The notes: a model not told the origin generated them from the letters alone. Positions 10,584 through 22,375 are shown, counted from the stretch's first letter. The stretch: 64,000 bases of DNA from Micropterix aruncella (GCA_944548615.1 OX155972.1:599354-663353), one strand, 5' to 3'. Translations and numbers: made by a program.

Positions 10584-11214
10584 TTTGGGAGCTAACGGGC
10601 CCATGATGAGGTGGCCACGATGACCCATGTGTTCAGGGTCGGTCACACTCACGGGTCAACACCCATCCGATGGCCTCCACGCATGGGGTGCGAACCTGGG
10701 TAGGACACTGGGTCAACCAGTCTCCCCTGGGAATCAAACCTCTGGCACTCCTGGACGGTCTGCGCACCGAGCGGCGCAAGCCAATCGACTGAGCTCTCCG
10801 ACTAACAGTCGGGGGAGTCTGGGAACTGTATTGTTTCCTATAGAACGGGGGTGGTTGCCTACCTTACGGCGACTGCTCTTGAAATGACCATTGGCCATCC
10901 GATCCCGGTTCAGAGTCGGGCAAAGGACGCCTTGGTCCTCGATAGATTCGGTGCACACCGTTTCACCGCTTCGTAAGGGAGAGGACCGCGCAAGCGACCT
11001 CGAACTCGGAACCAATCGAGAGACCGGAGAAATATGGTCACAATTGGAAGCAAGGGCGCGAGTAAGGCGTTGGCTTCTTGCGGGTTGTGACGTAGCTGGA
11101 CGTTGGATTTGTTCTGTCCAAAGTCTTCTACGTTCACTGCAGGGCGATAGAACGAGAAAATCGTTAAAACGTCCTGTGGTGACGGGCTCGCCCGTTGTAG
11201 TTGACACCGCAAGT
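10584..11214 (+). mobile_element. family X, copy 2, with 13-bp target duplication
   Basis: Starts TTTGGGAGCTAACGGGCCCA, a longer 5' end than copy 1, and ends GTTGACACCGCAAGT. Flanks: TGGTCTTATACGT (10571-10583) and TGGTCTTATACAT (11215-11227), 13 bp with one mismatch. Open frames across it run in several phases on both strands with no protein-family resemblance, as expected of GC-rich non-coding DNA. Confidence 0.75.
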
Positions 11215-11227
11215 TGGTCTTATACAT

Positions 11228-12548
11228 GTACTTTTGGTTTAAAATGCATAACGTAGATTTGATTTGATTATTTAACATTTTACTGACAATTTGAATATTA
11301 CGATGACCGCTCTTGACACGTCCAAGAGCGGTCTTGAAAATGTAATGTAATGTAATAAACCTGAACTACAAGCACCCAAGCCAAATTTAACTCTATTTAA
11401 AAAAGGGATGTTATACTATTGGTGAATTATTTTTATTAATTGTCTTCTACTGTTAGTGCTACTTATCCCGTCTGTTTAGATTTTTCCATGTTACTTTTTT
11501 TTTAAATTTTATCTCAGGCCATTCAATGAACATCACGAATTATTATTTGATTTGATTTAGATATTATCGGCAAACCAGTGAAATTATGACATTTTTTAAT
11601 AAAAAATACAAAATTAGCAAATAAGTAAATTTGTCAATCTGTTATACCTAATAACAGGTAATTGTGAGAGACATAATTTTACGCATTATCACCATAAATG
11701 TACCACCACAATTTCGGACAATAAATATATTTCTATGTCTATTTCTTACTATTAAAAAAAGACATTGTCATCGGAATCGAATCAACATGTACATTTTCAA
11801 CTCCATCTGATAATATTTGAGGAGTTCCCTCAATTCCTCAAGGATCCCATCATCAGAACAGGATTTGGATAAAAGTGGGACCAATCTGCAAGCATATACT
11901 TTCAAATAAAAAAGAATTTTCAAATCGGTACATAAATGGCAGAGTTCTAAGGTAACAAACATTAAAAAAAAGATACAACCGAATTGATAACCTCCTAATT
12001 TTTTGAAGGCGATTAAAAAGAAAATAGAATAAAAGCTCTCTTTATTACACAATATACATTTAAGGAACAATGACGAACTTATCGCTAGATAAAAAATATC
12101 TTTCAGTCAACCAACATGTTTATGTGGCCAGAAGAGTAGACAAAATGAAAGTATTATAAGTAACGATGAAATACAAAATCAAATTTTAAATTGTGGGGAA
12201 GGCTATATGCATTTTATGCGTATCTGGAGCCAAGAGTATATTCTATCCGAATATTAAGAAATAAAATATCCGAATAAAAAGAAATAAAATAAAATTTCGT
12301 AAGGTTCTTACCACATCAATTAGAATAATCGTATTAGGTATTTAAAACTATAAAGATGGTAACTTATTGATATGATATAGTAAAGAAGGTATTAGAATAT
12401 TAACTTATTTTAAGATATTTTTACTTAGGAAATTATTATTTGAGTTGTCATGAAATATGAAATTATGTGGTCCTACAAATACAAAATACAATGGATTTTC
12501 GGGGAGAAAATAAATGTATTTCTATAGAACATGTATTATTATTATAAG
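11228..12548. other. AT-rich stretch, no assigned gene
   Basis: Low-complexity AT-rich DNA. About 11780-12060 contains GAATTGATAACCTCC and a degenerate segment resembling a common lepidopteran dispersed repeat (from memory, unverified). No coding call. Confidence 0.4.
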
Positions 12549-13290
12549 TTAGCTAACCCGTGCCCACTTCGTTGGGCGGTAAAACATTTTACTTGTGATG
12601 AAATTATGAGTGTGGTTCGGTTAGTACCAAGTGCTATGATTTATTTCCCGACTGCCAAAAGAAGGGTTTTATTTTTACTGCATATATATGTATGTATTTG
12701 CATGCCAATTTGACTATATTACCGTTATTTGTGAGTGTCTTCTTGTGAGTGTCTTATTTGTGAGTGTCTTATCTCTTTAACCATTAAGCAGTAAAAGAGA
12801 AATTATATGCAGTAAAAAGGGAAAAGTCTTTTGTTTTAAACACTTGAGACGATAAATTTACTTATTTTGATATGAATTCATAATTGTTGATAATATGACC
12901 AATAAATATGTCTAACGATTTAAATTATTTTTTTAATATAAAAAACTACTTTTTGTGACTTAAATATAAAATCTAGATATAATATGCTGTCGCTGACTTT
13001 TTGGTAGGCATTACCAAGCTCTACAACTTTTCTCTAGAACTCAATCATATATCTCTCATCATTAAAGCAGCGTTCGGAAGAAACGTTTTCATTCGACCGT
13101 CTTTTCTCCGACTTACTTTGCAAATCCAACTACCACGAAAAAGTCTTTTCATTTTTCTAATTAATATATAGACTATGACACAAATAAAGTGGTTATCTTT
13201 TGGTAAAAGAATTTTCAAAATCGGTTCAGTATATACAGAGATTACTTCCTACAACCTCACAAACTTTACCTCTTTATAATAATAGTAGGT
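12549..13290 (-). mobile_element. long Helitron-like non-autonomous element, copy H1
   Basis: Minus orientation: 5' end near 13290 (ACTATTATTATAAAGAGG), 3' end GTGGGCACGGGTTAGCTAA at 12549. It shares its whole 0.72-kb length with 16248-16960, 41010-41740 and 43368-44087. There are no TIRs and the 3' end is CTAA (CTRR), as for Helitrons. Non-coding. Confidence 0.75.
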
Positions 13291-13339
13291 ATAGATAAAT
13301 AAATAAATAAAGATACTGCCGAAATAAGGTAAGGAAATA

Positions 13340-13450
13340 CTAATAAAAACGCTTTATTCGTAAGAAAAGGCGAGCTTATTGCCTGCAGGCAATATTTTAG
13401 AGCTAAGCTATAAAGGAAAGGGACGGGATAAGGGAAAGGTTAGAATTTTT
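13340..13450 (-). mobile_element. LINE 3' tail fragment
   Basis: GGCGAGCTTATTG preceded by TTTATT, the same minus-strand tail as at 8705-8770. Confidence 0.55.
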
Positions 13451-13459
13451 GGTTCATAA

Positions 13460-14210
13460 TAATTGGAAGTGTTCCGCAATAAATATTATGAATAAACGCA
13501 AATAAACGCAAATAAAGCAAATAAACGCCACCCTACTAAAATTAACAAATCGATTCCAAACTTTACGAGAAGCGAAGCCGCGGGCAACAGCTATTATTCC
13601 ATAAAACAACAGTATTTTAAAAACGGCATTAGTAAAAGTAGTTACCTATTATTATTATTTTAAGGTAGCTGCCTATAATCAAGAAAACAATATTAATATA
13701 GATTTTTATTATTTTTAACATTTTCAGATTCAGTTATTATTTTTAATTATTTTTATTTTTTTATTTTATAAAATTATCCAATACAATAAAATTGATTTTG
13801 CGAAGCAGATAAGATTACATTTGTGTGGATTTTATCACCCCACTAGATTGTATATCTGTCCTGGGGTGATTAAGACTTCACTTTAATCATAGTGACTTCA
13901 TTTTTTTTTTCCTATCGTTTTCGACCACTCATTCATTCTTATAAATTTTAGGGTTAATATAAATATATAAATGTGTATATAAATAAAGAACTAATATTAA
14001 ATAAAGAAAATGAAAATATTTAAGTTTATAGATAAGTAAAATAAATAAATATATAGATTAATATATAACTAAATTGACCAATAAATTAAGTAGCCTGAAA
14101 AGGTCTCTTACTATGCACATATACAATTGTAAATTTAATTAATTATTATGTTATTATCAATTTTTTTTAAACATAATCAACCGAAACATATTTATTATCA
14201 AGTGTCAGGT
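13460..14210. other. AT-rich stretch, no assigned gene
   Basis: Very AT-rich, with short TATT/ATAA runs. Nothing recognised. Confidence 0.5.
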
Positions 14211-14214
14211 GACA

Positions 14215-14500
14215 GATATGGACCGAAGTTTGATCCCTCAAATTATCGACCGATATCAGTACCTAATGTTTTAGCCCAAATTTTGGGAAAATAGTAATTA
14301 CACAACTCTGTAATCACTCAGAAACCAATCACATGCCATCCAAAAACCAATACGGCTTCAGATCCAAAAATGGGAACACAAGATGCAGTACTTAAAGTGT
14401 CGGAGCATATCCCTAGGTATGTAGACGCCAACAAATGAAATGCTCCTAATGAAACTTGGGAAATAAGGTTTTACGGGTATCGACCTAAACTAATATTCAT
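14215..14500 (+). pseudogene. Jockey-like LINE RT fragment, degenerate
   Basis: FDPSNYRPISVPNVLAQILGK then a stop; after a frame change NQYGFRSKNG, matching the RT0-RT2 region (xYRPIS..., NQYGFR) of Jockey-type LINEs. Several stops and frameshifts. Confidence 0.75.
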
Positions 14501-15070
14501 ATCTGTTTTCTAATTATTCATATCTGTTTTCTCAGTATGTTAGTTATTGATTTCTTTAAATTATTTGGCTGTTATTCAGGATATGATTCTAAAGGTGGGT
14601 ATCCATTAGGTTCGTGCACCAACTCTGCTCCGCGAACCTGCAACAGTAGTGGATACTTTGGCGCTCCTGGAGCGTGCAACGTTGCACGCTCCGCGGCGAG
14701 CGCTCCGAGCGGTGGCGGTAAATGCGCGGACACAAAGTGATGCGCAGTGCGTTCGTGGACGCGAGCAAAGTGAGACTTTCGTGGGTACGTCTCGTGTATC
14801 ACGTTCGACGTCGAGTAAACGCGAATCCATCGCTATGAAGTCGGCCGAAGAAAAAATTCGAGCTCTAATCGGGGGAACCGAAATTATAAAGTGCTAAGGG
14901 AACCGAAGGGTGATAAATTTAAAAATAAATTCTGGCGACGGCATGTACGCTCAATGTTCGAATGAAAACTGCGGAGCACTCGTTGTCTTTGAGTTGATGC
15001 TTGAAACGTCTCCATTTGCGTAGTTGCAGATGCGCGGAGCAGAGTTGATGCAGAGTTGAGTTGAGAACCT

Positions 15071-15994
15071 TGTCGCGGAGCAACAATACACACAGAACCC
15101 ACCTACTCAAAATGTTATAACAGGAAAGGACCGGAAGAAGACTCCACCCGAAGGCGGCAGGAAGGTGGTGTCGCAGAGGTGCAATGGCGACACCGGAATT
15201 AAGGAGATGGCGATGTGCAATGCCATCACTAGGATTACCTACCCCGAACGCCCAATAATCAAAACACGTCTTAAGTGCCTCCAACGAGGCGTTTATTTTA
15301 ATCATCACAAACAAGCCGTCAACGAGAAGCTAAAGCAAACATCGAAATAAATGAGAGAGAAAAGTACAAACCGTCGCGAATCTATCCGCCGTGTTTCGCA
15401 CGCAAAACGTCACCAATAAAACAAACAACGAAAACCACATCGCAGCGACTTCTCAGCAGAGAGCTTTTTATCTTGTGCCACGGCAGTCCGAAGACTGGTG
15501 GTGAAGGGGAAGGTTTCAACTGAGGGCGCCGCGACACAGTATAAACTCAAAACACGAAAAACTAACGCGCTAACACGATCACTTCTGGCGACTTTCCGGT
15601 CGGGAGCCTTACTTCCGGTGGCTACTTACTTCAAAGTAGGTCGGGGAAGGGATCGCCGGTGGCGTCCAGAAGCAATAAACGTGCGAAATCTAATGTGGGA
15701 AACACGACACAATTGCAGCTCAAGCGCCGCCCGCGGGACGTCAGCTCGCGGGGGCCAACGACGGGCGACTGAAGTGCGGCGCCCCGCGCAGGTGTGTATA
15801 TCGGGCGGTCGGCCCGAGTGAAGGAGACAGCGCGAGACAAGAGGGAGACGAGGCGATCGCCGCCCGACAACTATATAGGCGATAATGTTTAAGCGTTATT
15901 ATTCACTTTGTACACGACTTTGGAAATAAACAGCTACTCTGCAATTTGAATATCGATCGCGAGTTTTCATTCTACGACGGAAACCCTCGCGACA
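15071..15994. mobile_element. solo LTR of a Ty3/Gypsy-type retrotransposon (probable)
   Basis: Begins TGTCGCGGAG and ends CCCTCGCGACA, so the ends form the 7-bp inverted pair TGTCGCG/CGCGACA. A 4-bp target duplication ACCT lies at 15067-15070 and 15995-15998. On the plus strand a TATATA box (about 15872) is followed by AATAAA at 15925-15930, the usual LTR promoter and poly(A) order. No gag/pol sequence is adjacent, so it is a solo LTR from LTR-LTR recombination. The Gypsy assignment rests on the 4-bp duplication and TG..CA ends only. Confidence 0.7.
15872..15930 (+). promoter_or_regulatory. LTR TATA box and polyadenylation signal
   Basis: CTATATAGGC at 15871-15880 and AATAAA at 15925-15930, about 50 bp apart, inside the solo LTR and near its 3' side. 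Confidence 0.5.
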
Positions 15995-16247
15995 ACCTAA
16001 TAGATACCCACCTTAACAGTTTACGGCTATTTTTAATTGTTTTATTCAGATGATACTGAAATAATTAGATTTTTCAATTTGATTTTAAAATAGTTAGGAT
16101 ACTCAAAGTAGTGTCATGCAAAATCCTATATAACTTTACGTGATACTTACAGTAGCTTGTACTTTACTAAACTATAGTATATACCTAGCGACACGAGCAG
16201 TATATTAAGCTAAGAGCGGTATATTTGCTAATTGGCTACGAATGTAA

Positions 16248-16960
16248 TCTATACTAATATTATAAAGTGGTAAAGTTTGTGAGGTTGTAGGAAGTAATCT
16301 CTGGATCTACTGAACTGATTTTGAAAATTATTTTACCAATACTAAACCACGTTATTTGTGAGTGTCATAGGCTATATATTAATCCTAAAAATAAAAAGAC
16401 TTTTTCGTGGTAGTCGGATTTGCAAAGTAAGTCGGAGAAAAACGGTCGAACGAAAATGTTTATAACTACCGCTGCTTTAACTATAAGAGATATATGATTA
16501 AGTTCTAGGGAAAAGTTGTATAGCTTAATAATGCCTGCATAAAATTCAGCGAGAGCATATGTCTAACTTTTATATTTAAGTCAAAAAAAGTAGTATTTTA
16601 TATTAAAAAAATAATTAAAATCGTTAGGTCATATTTATTGGTCATATTATCAACAATTATGAATTCATATCAAAATTTATCGTCTCAAGTATTTAAAACA
16701 AAAGACTTTTCCCTTTTACTGCATAAATGGTTACAGAAATAAGACACTCATAAATAGGACACTTACAAGAAGACACACAAATAACGGTAATATAGTCAAA
16801 TTGGCATGCAAATACATACATAGATACATATGCAATTAAAAATATAACCCTTCTTTTGGCAGTCAGGAAATAAATCATAGCACTCAGTACTAACCGAACC
16901 ACACTCATAATCACAGGTAAAAAGTTTTACCGCCCAACGAAGTGGGCACGGGTCAGCTAG
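16248..16960 (+). mobile_element. long Helitron-like element, copy H2
   Basis: Starts TCTATACTAATATTATAAAG, continues AGTTTGTGAGGTTGTAGGAA and ends AGTGGGCACGGGTCAGCTAG before T. Full-length relative of H1, H3 and H4. Confidence 0.8.
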
Positions 16961-17337
16961 TATAATATAATTTAGTACGATGGCGAAAGTTCGGTAGCGG
17001 ATATTTCACCAGAAGAAGAAGAAGAATAAACTCGATTAGTTGACACCCCTACCAGTTAACATTATAAGCGAGGGGCTGCGGTATGCATGGGGTAGGTAGA
17101 CGAGTGGATATGGGGCTTTGAAGAGAGCGCAAGTGTTAAATGCCTGTCGAGTGGTTGAACGCCACTCGATAAGAATACAGCCCTAGCGGCCTTTCGCAAA
17201 TCTCCTGATTGAGGAAATGGCGGAATGTCTAATGCGTTTTCCATTTTCGATTACGAGCATTTTAAGAGCTGCTTACCAAGGCTTACTAAAAAATATCTAT
17301 GGAAGTCTTTGATGTCCGTCTGTCTATTTGTTAAGCC
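16961..17337. other. unassigned stretch
   Basis: Contains (GAA)n at about 17012 and a GC-richer block at 17065-17240 that is open on the minus strand for 60 codons but matches no family I know. Confidence 0.4.
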
Positions 17338-17430
17338 ATTTTGGGAGCTAATGGGCCAAGTGTAGTTAGACCATTGTGACCCATGGGTCACAATGGCCTA
17401 ACTGCACTGGGCACATGTGGCCTAACAAAC
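17338..17430. repeat. fold-back of family X 5' ends
   Basis: A plus-oriented 5' end of family X (TTTTGGGAGCTAATGGGCC) runs into a palindrome, CATTGTGACCCATGGGTCACAATG, followed by the inverted sequence. Confidence 0.65.
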
Positions 17431-17436
17431 AACTTG

Positions 17437-18090
17437 GGTTGTCGACTACAGCGGCGAGCCCGTCACCTAAGAACTTTTAACGTTTAGTCGTTCTATCTCC
17501 CTGGAGTGAGCGCAGAAGACTTGGACAAAACAGTCCACCGTCAAGCACCGCCACAAACCCGTAAGAGGCCAACACCTTAACCGCGAGATAGCCAGGAGTG
17601 TTACCCAGCGGGCTTACACTCACGCCCTTACTTCCAATTGCGACCAGATTACTCCAGTCTCTCGATTGGTTACGAGTTCGAGGTCGCTTGCGCGGTCCTC
17701 TCCCTTACGAAGCGGTGAAACCGTGTATACCGAATCTATCGCGGACCACGGCATCCTTTGCCCGGCTTTTCACCCAGGATCGGATAGCCGATGGTCGTTT
17801 CAAGAGCAGTCGCCGTAAGGTCCGCAACCACCCCCGCTCTATAGGAAACAGTACTGCTTCCAGACTCCCCCGACTGTAGTCAGAGTGCGCAATCGATTGG
17901 CTTATGCCGCACGCTGCGCAGACCGTCCAGGAGCGCCAGAAGTTTGATTCCTAGGGGAAACTAACCATAAGGCCAGAGTCTTACCCAGGCTCGCACTTCA
18001 TGCGTGGAGGCCGTCGGATGGGTGTTGACCCGCGAGTGTGACCAACCCTGAACAGAATGGGTCTTCGTGGCCAACTCAGCAAGGGCCCCT
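17437..18090 (-). mobile_element. family X, copy 3
   Basis: Minus orientation, from GTTGTCGACTACAGCGGCGA to TTCGTGGCCAACTCAGCAAG..GGCCCCTTAGCTCCC. Near full length, non-coding. In this orientation TGGCTTATGCCG and AGTTTGATTCC lie about 31 bp apart, a spacing like Pol III A and B boxes, but the match is imperfect. Confidence 0.7.
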
Positions 18091-18114
18091 TAGCTCCCTT
18101 TGCACAGCTTGGCA

Positions 18115-18840
18115 TATTCTAGCTGGTTGCAAGGTGGCCTCAAATCAAGGACAGGTACACCTATCGGCACGGCAATTAGAAACAAACCCCAACACCGTTT
18201 GTGCGGGACGGCTCTAAAGGCAAAAAACATTTCACTACAAATCCTTCCTCAATATTCGAGAAAGCTTCAGATTGGATTCTGGAGATCGATTCGGTCTCTA
18301 ACCTACTATATAAATTTCCTGAAAGTGTCGGATGCACAGCCCTCTGTCCAGATATAACTCTTTGAAGACCAGAGAAACAAATATCCAGACAATATATAAC
18401 CAGAGAAACAAATATCCCAAAAGACCACGAGTACAAATTAAATAAATACCATGATCTCGCAAATGCCGTCACTCGGAACGGCTTCACTGTTCACCTTCAC
18501 GCGGTTGAAATTGGCGATCGTGGCCTGCCAGTTAAATCTCTGTTCCACCTCTTTAAAGATCTTGGTCCCTCCAAAAAAGTAATCAACTCCTTCCTAGAAA
18601 AATAATCTAAAACTTCAATTTCCGCATCTCAAATTCAATGGCTTCGAAGGGGGATTGAATAGGTGGTAATGTGGAGGCTCACGTGTGGCCAGACAGCTAT
18701 TCTAAACCTACCACAGCCGACCGAGAGTCGGGAGTCCACCGCTCACACGCCAGTAACGGTGGATATAACACTAATATTTAGAAGAAGTATTATGATGGGC
18801 CCGATTCAGGTCTGCGAATTTCATTGCAGCTTCGTTTGAA
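18115..18840 (+). pseudogene. R2-like LINE C-terminus (restriction-like endonuclease region), degenerate copy
   Basis: Parallels the better copy at 37888-38600: GCAAGGTGGCC..CAAGGAC.GGTACAC.TATCGGCAC, then FVRDGSKGKKH, ASDWILEIDSVS, CPDITL-stop, KLNKYHDLANAVTRNGFTVH, GLPVKSLFHLFKDLG. The CPDITL and KLNKY blocks correspond to PD...K residues of the endonuclease, but the segment carrying the catalytic E is replaced by a short duplication (AGAGAAACAAATATCC twice, 18366-18417). The shared 3' UTR (GATGGGCCCGATT) lies at about 18795. Confidence 0.75.
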
Positions 18841-18845
18841 TTTTA

Positions 18846-18981
18846 TTTTTATCGGAAATAGATAGAAATTTCTAGAAGTAAGGTCCGGTGAGTATAGCGG
18901 ATTGTCCAGTACTTCAAAGCCAGTACTTCAATCGCAGCCATCGCAACTCTGGTCTTGTGTGCGTTATCTTGGTGAAACAAA
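18846..18981 (-). pseudogene. mariner transposase fragment
   Basis: Minus strand: VLFHQDNA then HKTRVAMAAIEVL, and in a second frame GFEVLDNPLYSPDLTSRNFY. The HQDNA and PxYSPDL blocks are the second catalytic aspartate and the conserved C-terminal block of mariner transposases. One frameshift; PA is missing after DNA and SDF is altered. Only about 45 codons remain. Confidence 0.75.
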
Positions 18982-18989
18982 ACAATTAT

Positions 18990-19353
18990 AACGAGTTTGC
19001 CTCGTCGTTTCGTTTCGTTATTGTAGTCGTTTCGTTTCGTTATATTTCGTTTCGTTATTGTAGATCCATTATCAATGTATTTTAATCATTACTACCCCTT
19101 AACTGACACAGAAAAGAGAGCTGATGATATCACTGGCAGATAAAATGGCCTTGAATTTCATAGAAGCTCTAGATGATGCTTGTTTACTCAGAGTTTTCTC
19201 AATGTCTGCTTAGGTATAGTCAGGTTTACTAGGCTTAAAGAATATAAATTACGGTGATGTTATTCAACGTTTTAGTTCAACAATGCGTATTATATTTTTT
19301 GGTTTGGAAGAAAAAGAGAAATCTTCATCGGAGCTGCTCCAGATAGTATAGGA
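18990..19353. other. unassigned, with a short CGTTTCGTTTCGTTAT tandem repeat
   Basis: Three near-identical TCGTTTCGTTTCGTTATTGTAG-type blocks at about 19000-19070. The rest is unassigned. AGGCTTAAAGAATATAAATTACG (19228-) recurs at 21410, left of the next family Y copy. Confidence 0.45.
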
Positions 19354-19950
19354 TTTTTAAGCTATTGCATAGCTTTTATCGCGGGCCTAGGCCAGCGCGG
19401 CGACCGAATGAAGAAATTTCTTAACGAAAATTAATGATTTTAAACTGATAATTACGTCTAAACGAGTAATGCTTACGATTCGAAAAAAATATATGTTAAA
19501 CAAGAACATTTTCCTAATATTCTTAGCTTTGAATATTTTAGATTTTGTTTATATTACATAGTGTAATTAATTTGTGAAATTAGGTCTAACCGAACACAAA
19601 AACGACTACTACGCAAATACTATCTGGCGTATTATTATGAAACCTGCACCATTTTAAAGATAATTTAATATCTATCTTTTTATCTACGATTTTTTTCGAA
19701 TATTTCGTTTTTTTTGCTTTATTGAATAAAAAATTCGTGCGCGGCGCTCTATCGAAAGACGTTTAAATTATTCCGAATCATTTGCTTCCGCAGCCGCAAA
19801 TGATTCGGAATAATTTCAACGTTTTCCGATAGAGCGCAGTTATCTGATATCAGAAAAAATAAAATAAATAAATAATTATAATTGCATAAGTTGTTAAAAA
19901 TGCTATGCAATAGCTTTACCGTGGCAGTCCCCGAGTGCCACACGTATTTT
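19354..19950 (+). mobile_element. family Y element (AT-rich, unclassified), copy 1
   Basis: Starts TTTTAAGCTATTGCATAGCT then ATCGCGGGCCTAGGCC, and ends GCTATGCAATAGC..GGCAGTCCCCGAGTGCCACACG-type sequence followed by TATTTT. An inner inverted repeat (ATTCCGAATCATTTGC/GCAAATGATTCGGAAT) is present, and AAGCTATTGCATAGC recurs inverted about 40 bp from the right end. Short open frames here are not conserved as proteins. Other copies at 21774, 23847, 26991, 27298 and 27863. Confidence 0.75.
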
Positions 19951-20104
19951 TTTTTGTCCAATCTGAAAATCGCCTTGGACGTAAGCGATGTGTCAAAAAT
20001 TCACTGTATCGGTCTCAACAAAGAAAACAAAATAAAACCGGTTCTTAACGCATTTGCAAACAGCTGAAAAAAAGGAAATACTAAAAGGGACCTTAGGAAG
20101 AGCA

Positions 20105-20465
20105 TAAATTATTAGTTTAAAAAAAAACACTAAAAACACGCTTTTATAAATGCACGTAAAAACCAAATATCTTCGGTATTAATCATCAGACCTTGAAACC
20201 TAATCGTGGTCAAAGTTCATTCCAAGACTTTTCTAAAAAATCCAAACACAGCTATGATACGATGTTCCATCATGAAGTTCCAGTTCATATCTTCCGACTC
20301 CATCATCAGATCAGTTCGACAGTACCATATTATTGTATTGTCATCAGAACTACATACAGCTGCTAACTTTCATGACGCTACTATCCTTGGGAGATGGTTA
20401 AATTAGTTACCTTAGATTCCATTACATAGTTAGTTACCTACAGGTCGACCTAATAAAAGCGTGTT
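20105..20465 (+). mobile_element. family Z element, copy 2
   Basis: ACACTAAAAACACGCTTTTA at the left and CCTAATAAAAGCGTGTTAAT at the right as imperfect TIRs, with one 120-bp unit inside. About 90% like 4833-5160 by eye. Confidence 0.65.
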
Positions 20466-21290
20466 AATAAAAGACGTATACGTTACCGAAGATTTTCCTA
20501 AGAAAATAGTAGAAAAAGAAGAGAATTGAAATCGAAACTAATAGAAGAACGTGCGAAAGGAAATATTGCCTACATAAAATACTATCAATTGGCAGTGAAA
20601 GAAGGAAACCAAAACAAAGAAAAAGTGATCAATCAACTTCTTAGGAAAATCAGAAGCAGACCAAGAAATCAACGATCTCCAACGATACTTCAGCAATAAA
20701 AGAAAACAGAAGAAATGCATTCGATTTGATGAGACCTAAAGCAAGCTCTTTTTCGAATATACCAAATAAATCTAAGTATCAACTAAATATCAGCAACCAG
20801 AGACAGGACAACCCCGATTCGGCTGGTCCCCGTGGGGTTGCTAGACCACCCCTCCCACCCCCAAAAAGGAAATATACCTAAAACGTTAAACGTCAAAACA
20901 CTAACTGACAGATAACAGTTTAGTATAATTAAAGGAAGCCATAAGACTTATAAAATGGGATGTCATCGGTCTTTGCAAAGTAAGGAAAATAGGAGAAAGA
21001 GAATATAACAAGTATATTTTTGACATCTATCTTGAAAAACAAAGTGTATATGGAATGGGATTCTTAATAAAAAAGTATCTGAAAAGATAAAATAAAAAGT
21101 TTCCAAGGAATATCACACAGATTTGCAGTGCTTAATATACAGCAACCATAATTTAAATAAACATCGTGGATTATCCAAGTACATTCACCCATAGAACAGG
21201 ATACAAAAGAAGCGAAAGATAAATTCTACAAAGATCTGACAGATTTGATGCAAACAAAGAACAGAGGGGGAGGCCTATGTCGAAGGACAA
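20466..21290 (+). pseudogene. RTE-type LINE, N-terminal region and apurinic-like endonuclease, degenerate
   Basis: KIVEK.RELKSKLIEERAKG, YYQLAVKEGN and INDLQRYFSN occur in the first 250 bp. After a frameshifted gap come WDVIGLCKVRKIGEREYN, QSVYGMGFLIKK and IIQVHSPIEQDTKEAKDKFY, which follow the order of the endonuclease domain of insect endonuclease-reverse transcriptase LINEs (WDVIGLSE.R, YGVGFL, QVYAPTE). Multiple stops. No RT part follows; a short CCTATGTCGAAGGACAACC segment at 21272 may be a 3' end joined by deletion. Confidence 0.7.
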
Positions 21291-21773
21291 CCTGATCAAC
21301 AAACCGGCTACTGATGAACATGATAGTATAAAAATATTGTTTTATAAGTATCACATAAGGCAAAGTGAATAAATAATTTTATTATTATTATTATTAGTAG
21401 TAGTAGTAGGCTTAAAGAATAAAAATTACGACGATGGTATTCAAAATTTTGGCATTTATATTCAAAATATTAATTTGGCATTTATATTCGAAATATGATT
21501 GGGAAAAATGGGGAGGAGTAACACCACCCCCCCCCCCCCTCCCCCCGGATGTCAATCTTTCTTAGTCCGCCTCTGTATATAATATCCATTCGTAGAAATT
21601 CTCAGCTTAGCACTCCCTTACAACGGATGGCAACTTTGAAACAATAGGAGTATCATGCTTGACATAATCTTCTGGTTATGAACTCAAAGACATTCAGTTA
21701 TAAATCGCTAATCCAGTGGTGGCGCGTATTACAATTTATATTTATATAATCATCTTTTTTCTACAAATAAATA

Positions 21774-22375
21774 TTTTTAAGCTATTGCATAGCTTTTATC
21801 GCGGGCCTAGGCCAGCGCGGCGACCGAATGAAGAAATTTCTTAACGAAAATGAATGATTTTAAACTGATAATTACGTCTAAACGAGTACTGCTTACGATT
21901 CGAGAAAAATATATGTTAAACAAGAACATTTTCCTAATATTCTTAGCTTTGAATATTTTAGATTTTGTTTATATTACATAGTGTAATTAATTTGTGAAAT
22001 TAGGTCTAACCGAACACAAAAACGACTACTACGCAAATACTATCTGGCGTATTATTATGAAACCTGCACCATTTTAAAGATAATTTAATTATCTATCTTT
22101 CTATCTACGATTTTTTTCGAATAATCCGGTTTTTTTGCTTTATCGAATACAAAATTCGTGCGCGGCGCTCTATCGATAGACGTTTAAATTAATCCGAATC
22201 ATTTGCTTCCGCAGCCGCAAATGATTCGGAATAATTTCAACGTTTTCCGATAGAGTGCAGTTATCTGATATCAGAAAAAATAAAATAAATAAATAATTAT
22301 AATTGCATAAGTTGTTAAAAATGCTATGCAATAGCTCTACCGTGGCAGTCCCCGAGTGCCACACGTATATATTTT
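21774..22375 (+). mobile_element. family Y element, copy 2
   Basis: Full-length, same ends as copy 1 (TTTTAAGCTATTGCATAGCT to GAGTGCCACACGTAT). Just left of it (21521-21546) is a C-rich run. Confidence 0.75.

Larger units (their letters stand above)
14593..16013. mobile_element. Harbinger-like MITE carrying an inserted solo LTR
   Basis: TIRs AGGTGGGTATCCATTAGG (14593-) and, at the right end, the complement of AGGTGGGTATCTATTAGG, flanked by TAA on both sides (14590-14592 and 16014-16016). A 3-bp TAA/TTA duplication is typical of PIF/Harbinger. Without the 924-bp LTR and its duplication the MITE is about 493 bp. It contains a 24-bp perfect palindrome at 14669-14692 (GGAGCGTGCAAC and its complement). 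Confidence 0.75.

Noticed and set aside
10734..11256. Overlapping open frames of 120-157 codons on both strands
   Set aside because: They lie in family X; sister copies have different frames and stops, and no frame resembles a protein family.
17880..17975. tRNA gene or tRNA-derived SINE head in family X (A-box-like TGGCTTATGCCG, B-box-like AGTTTGATTCC)
   Set aside because: Spacing is tRNA-like but both boxes are imperfect, the position is internal to the element, and no cloverleaf is evident. Kept only as a remark.
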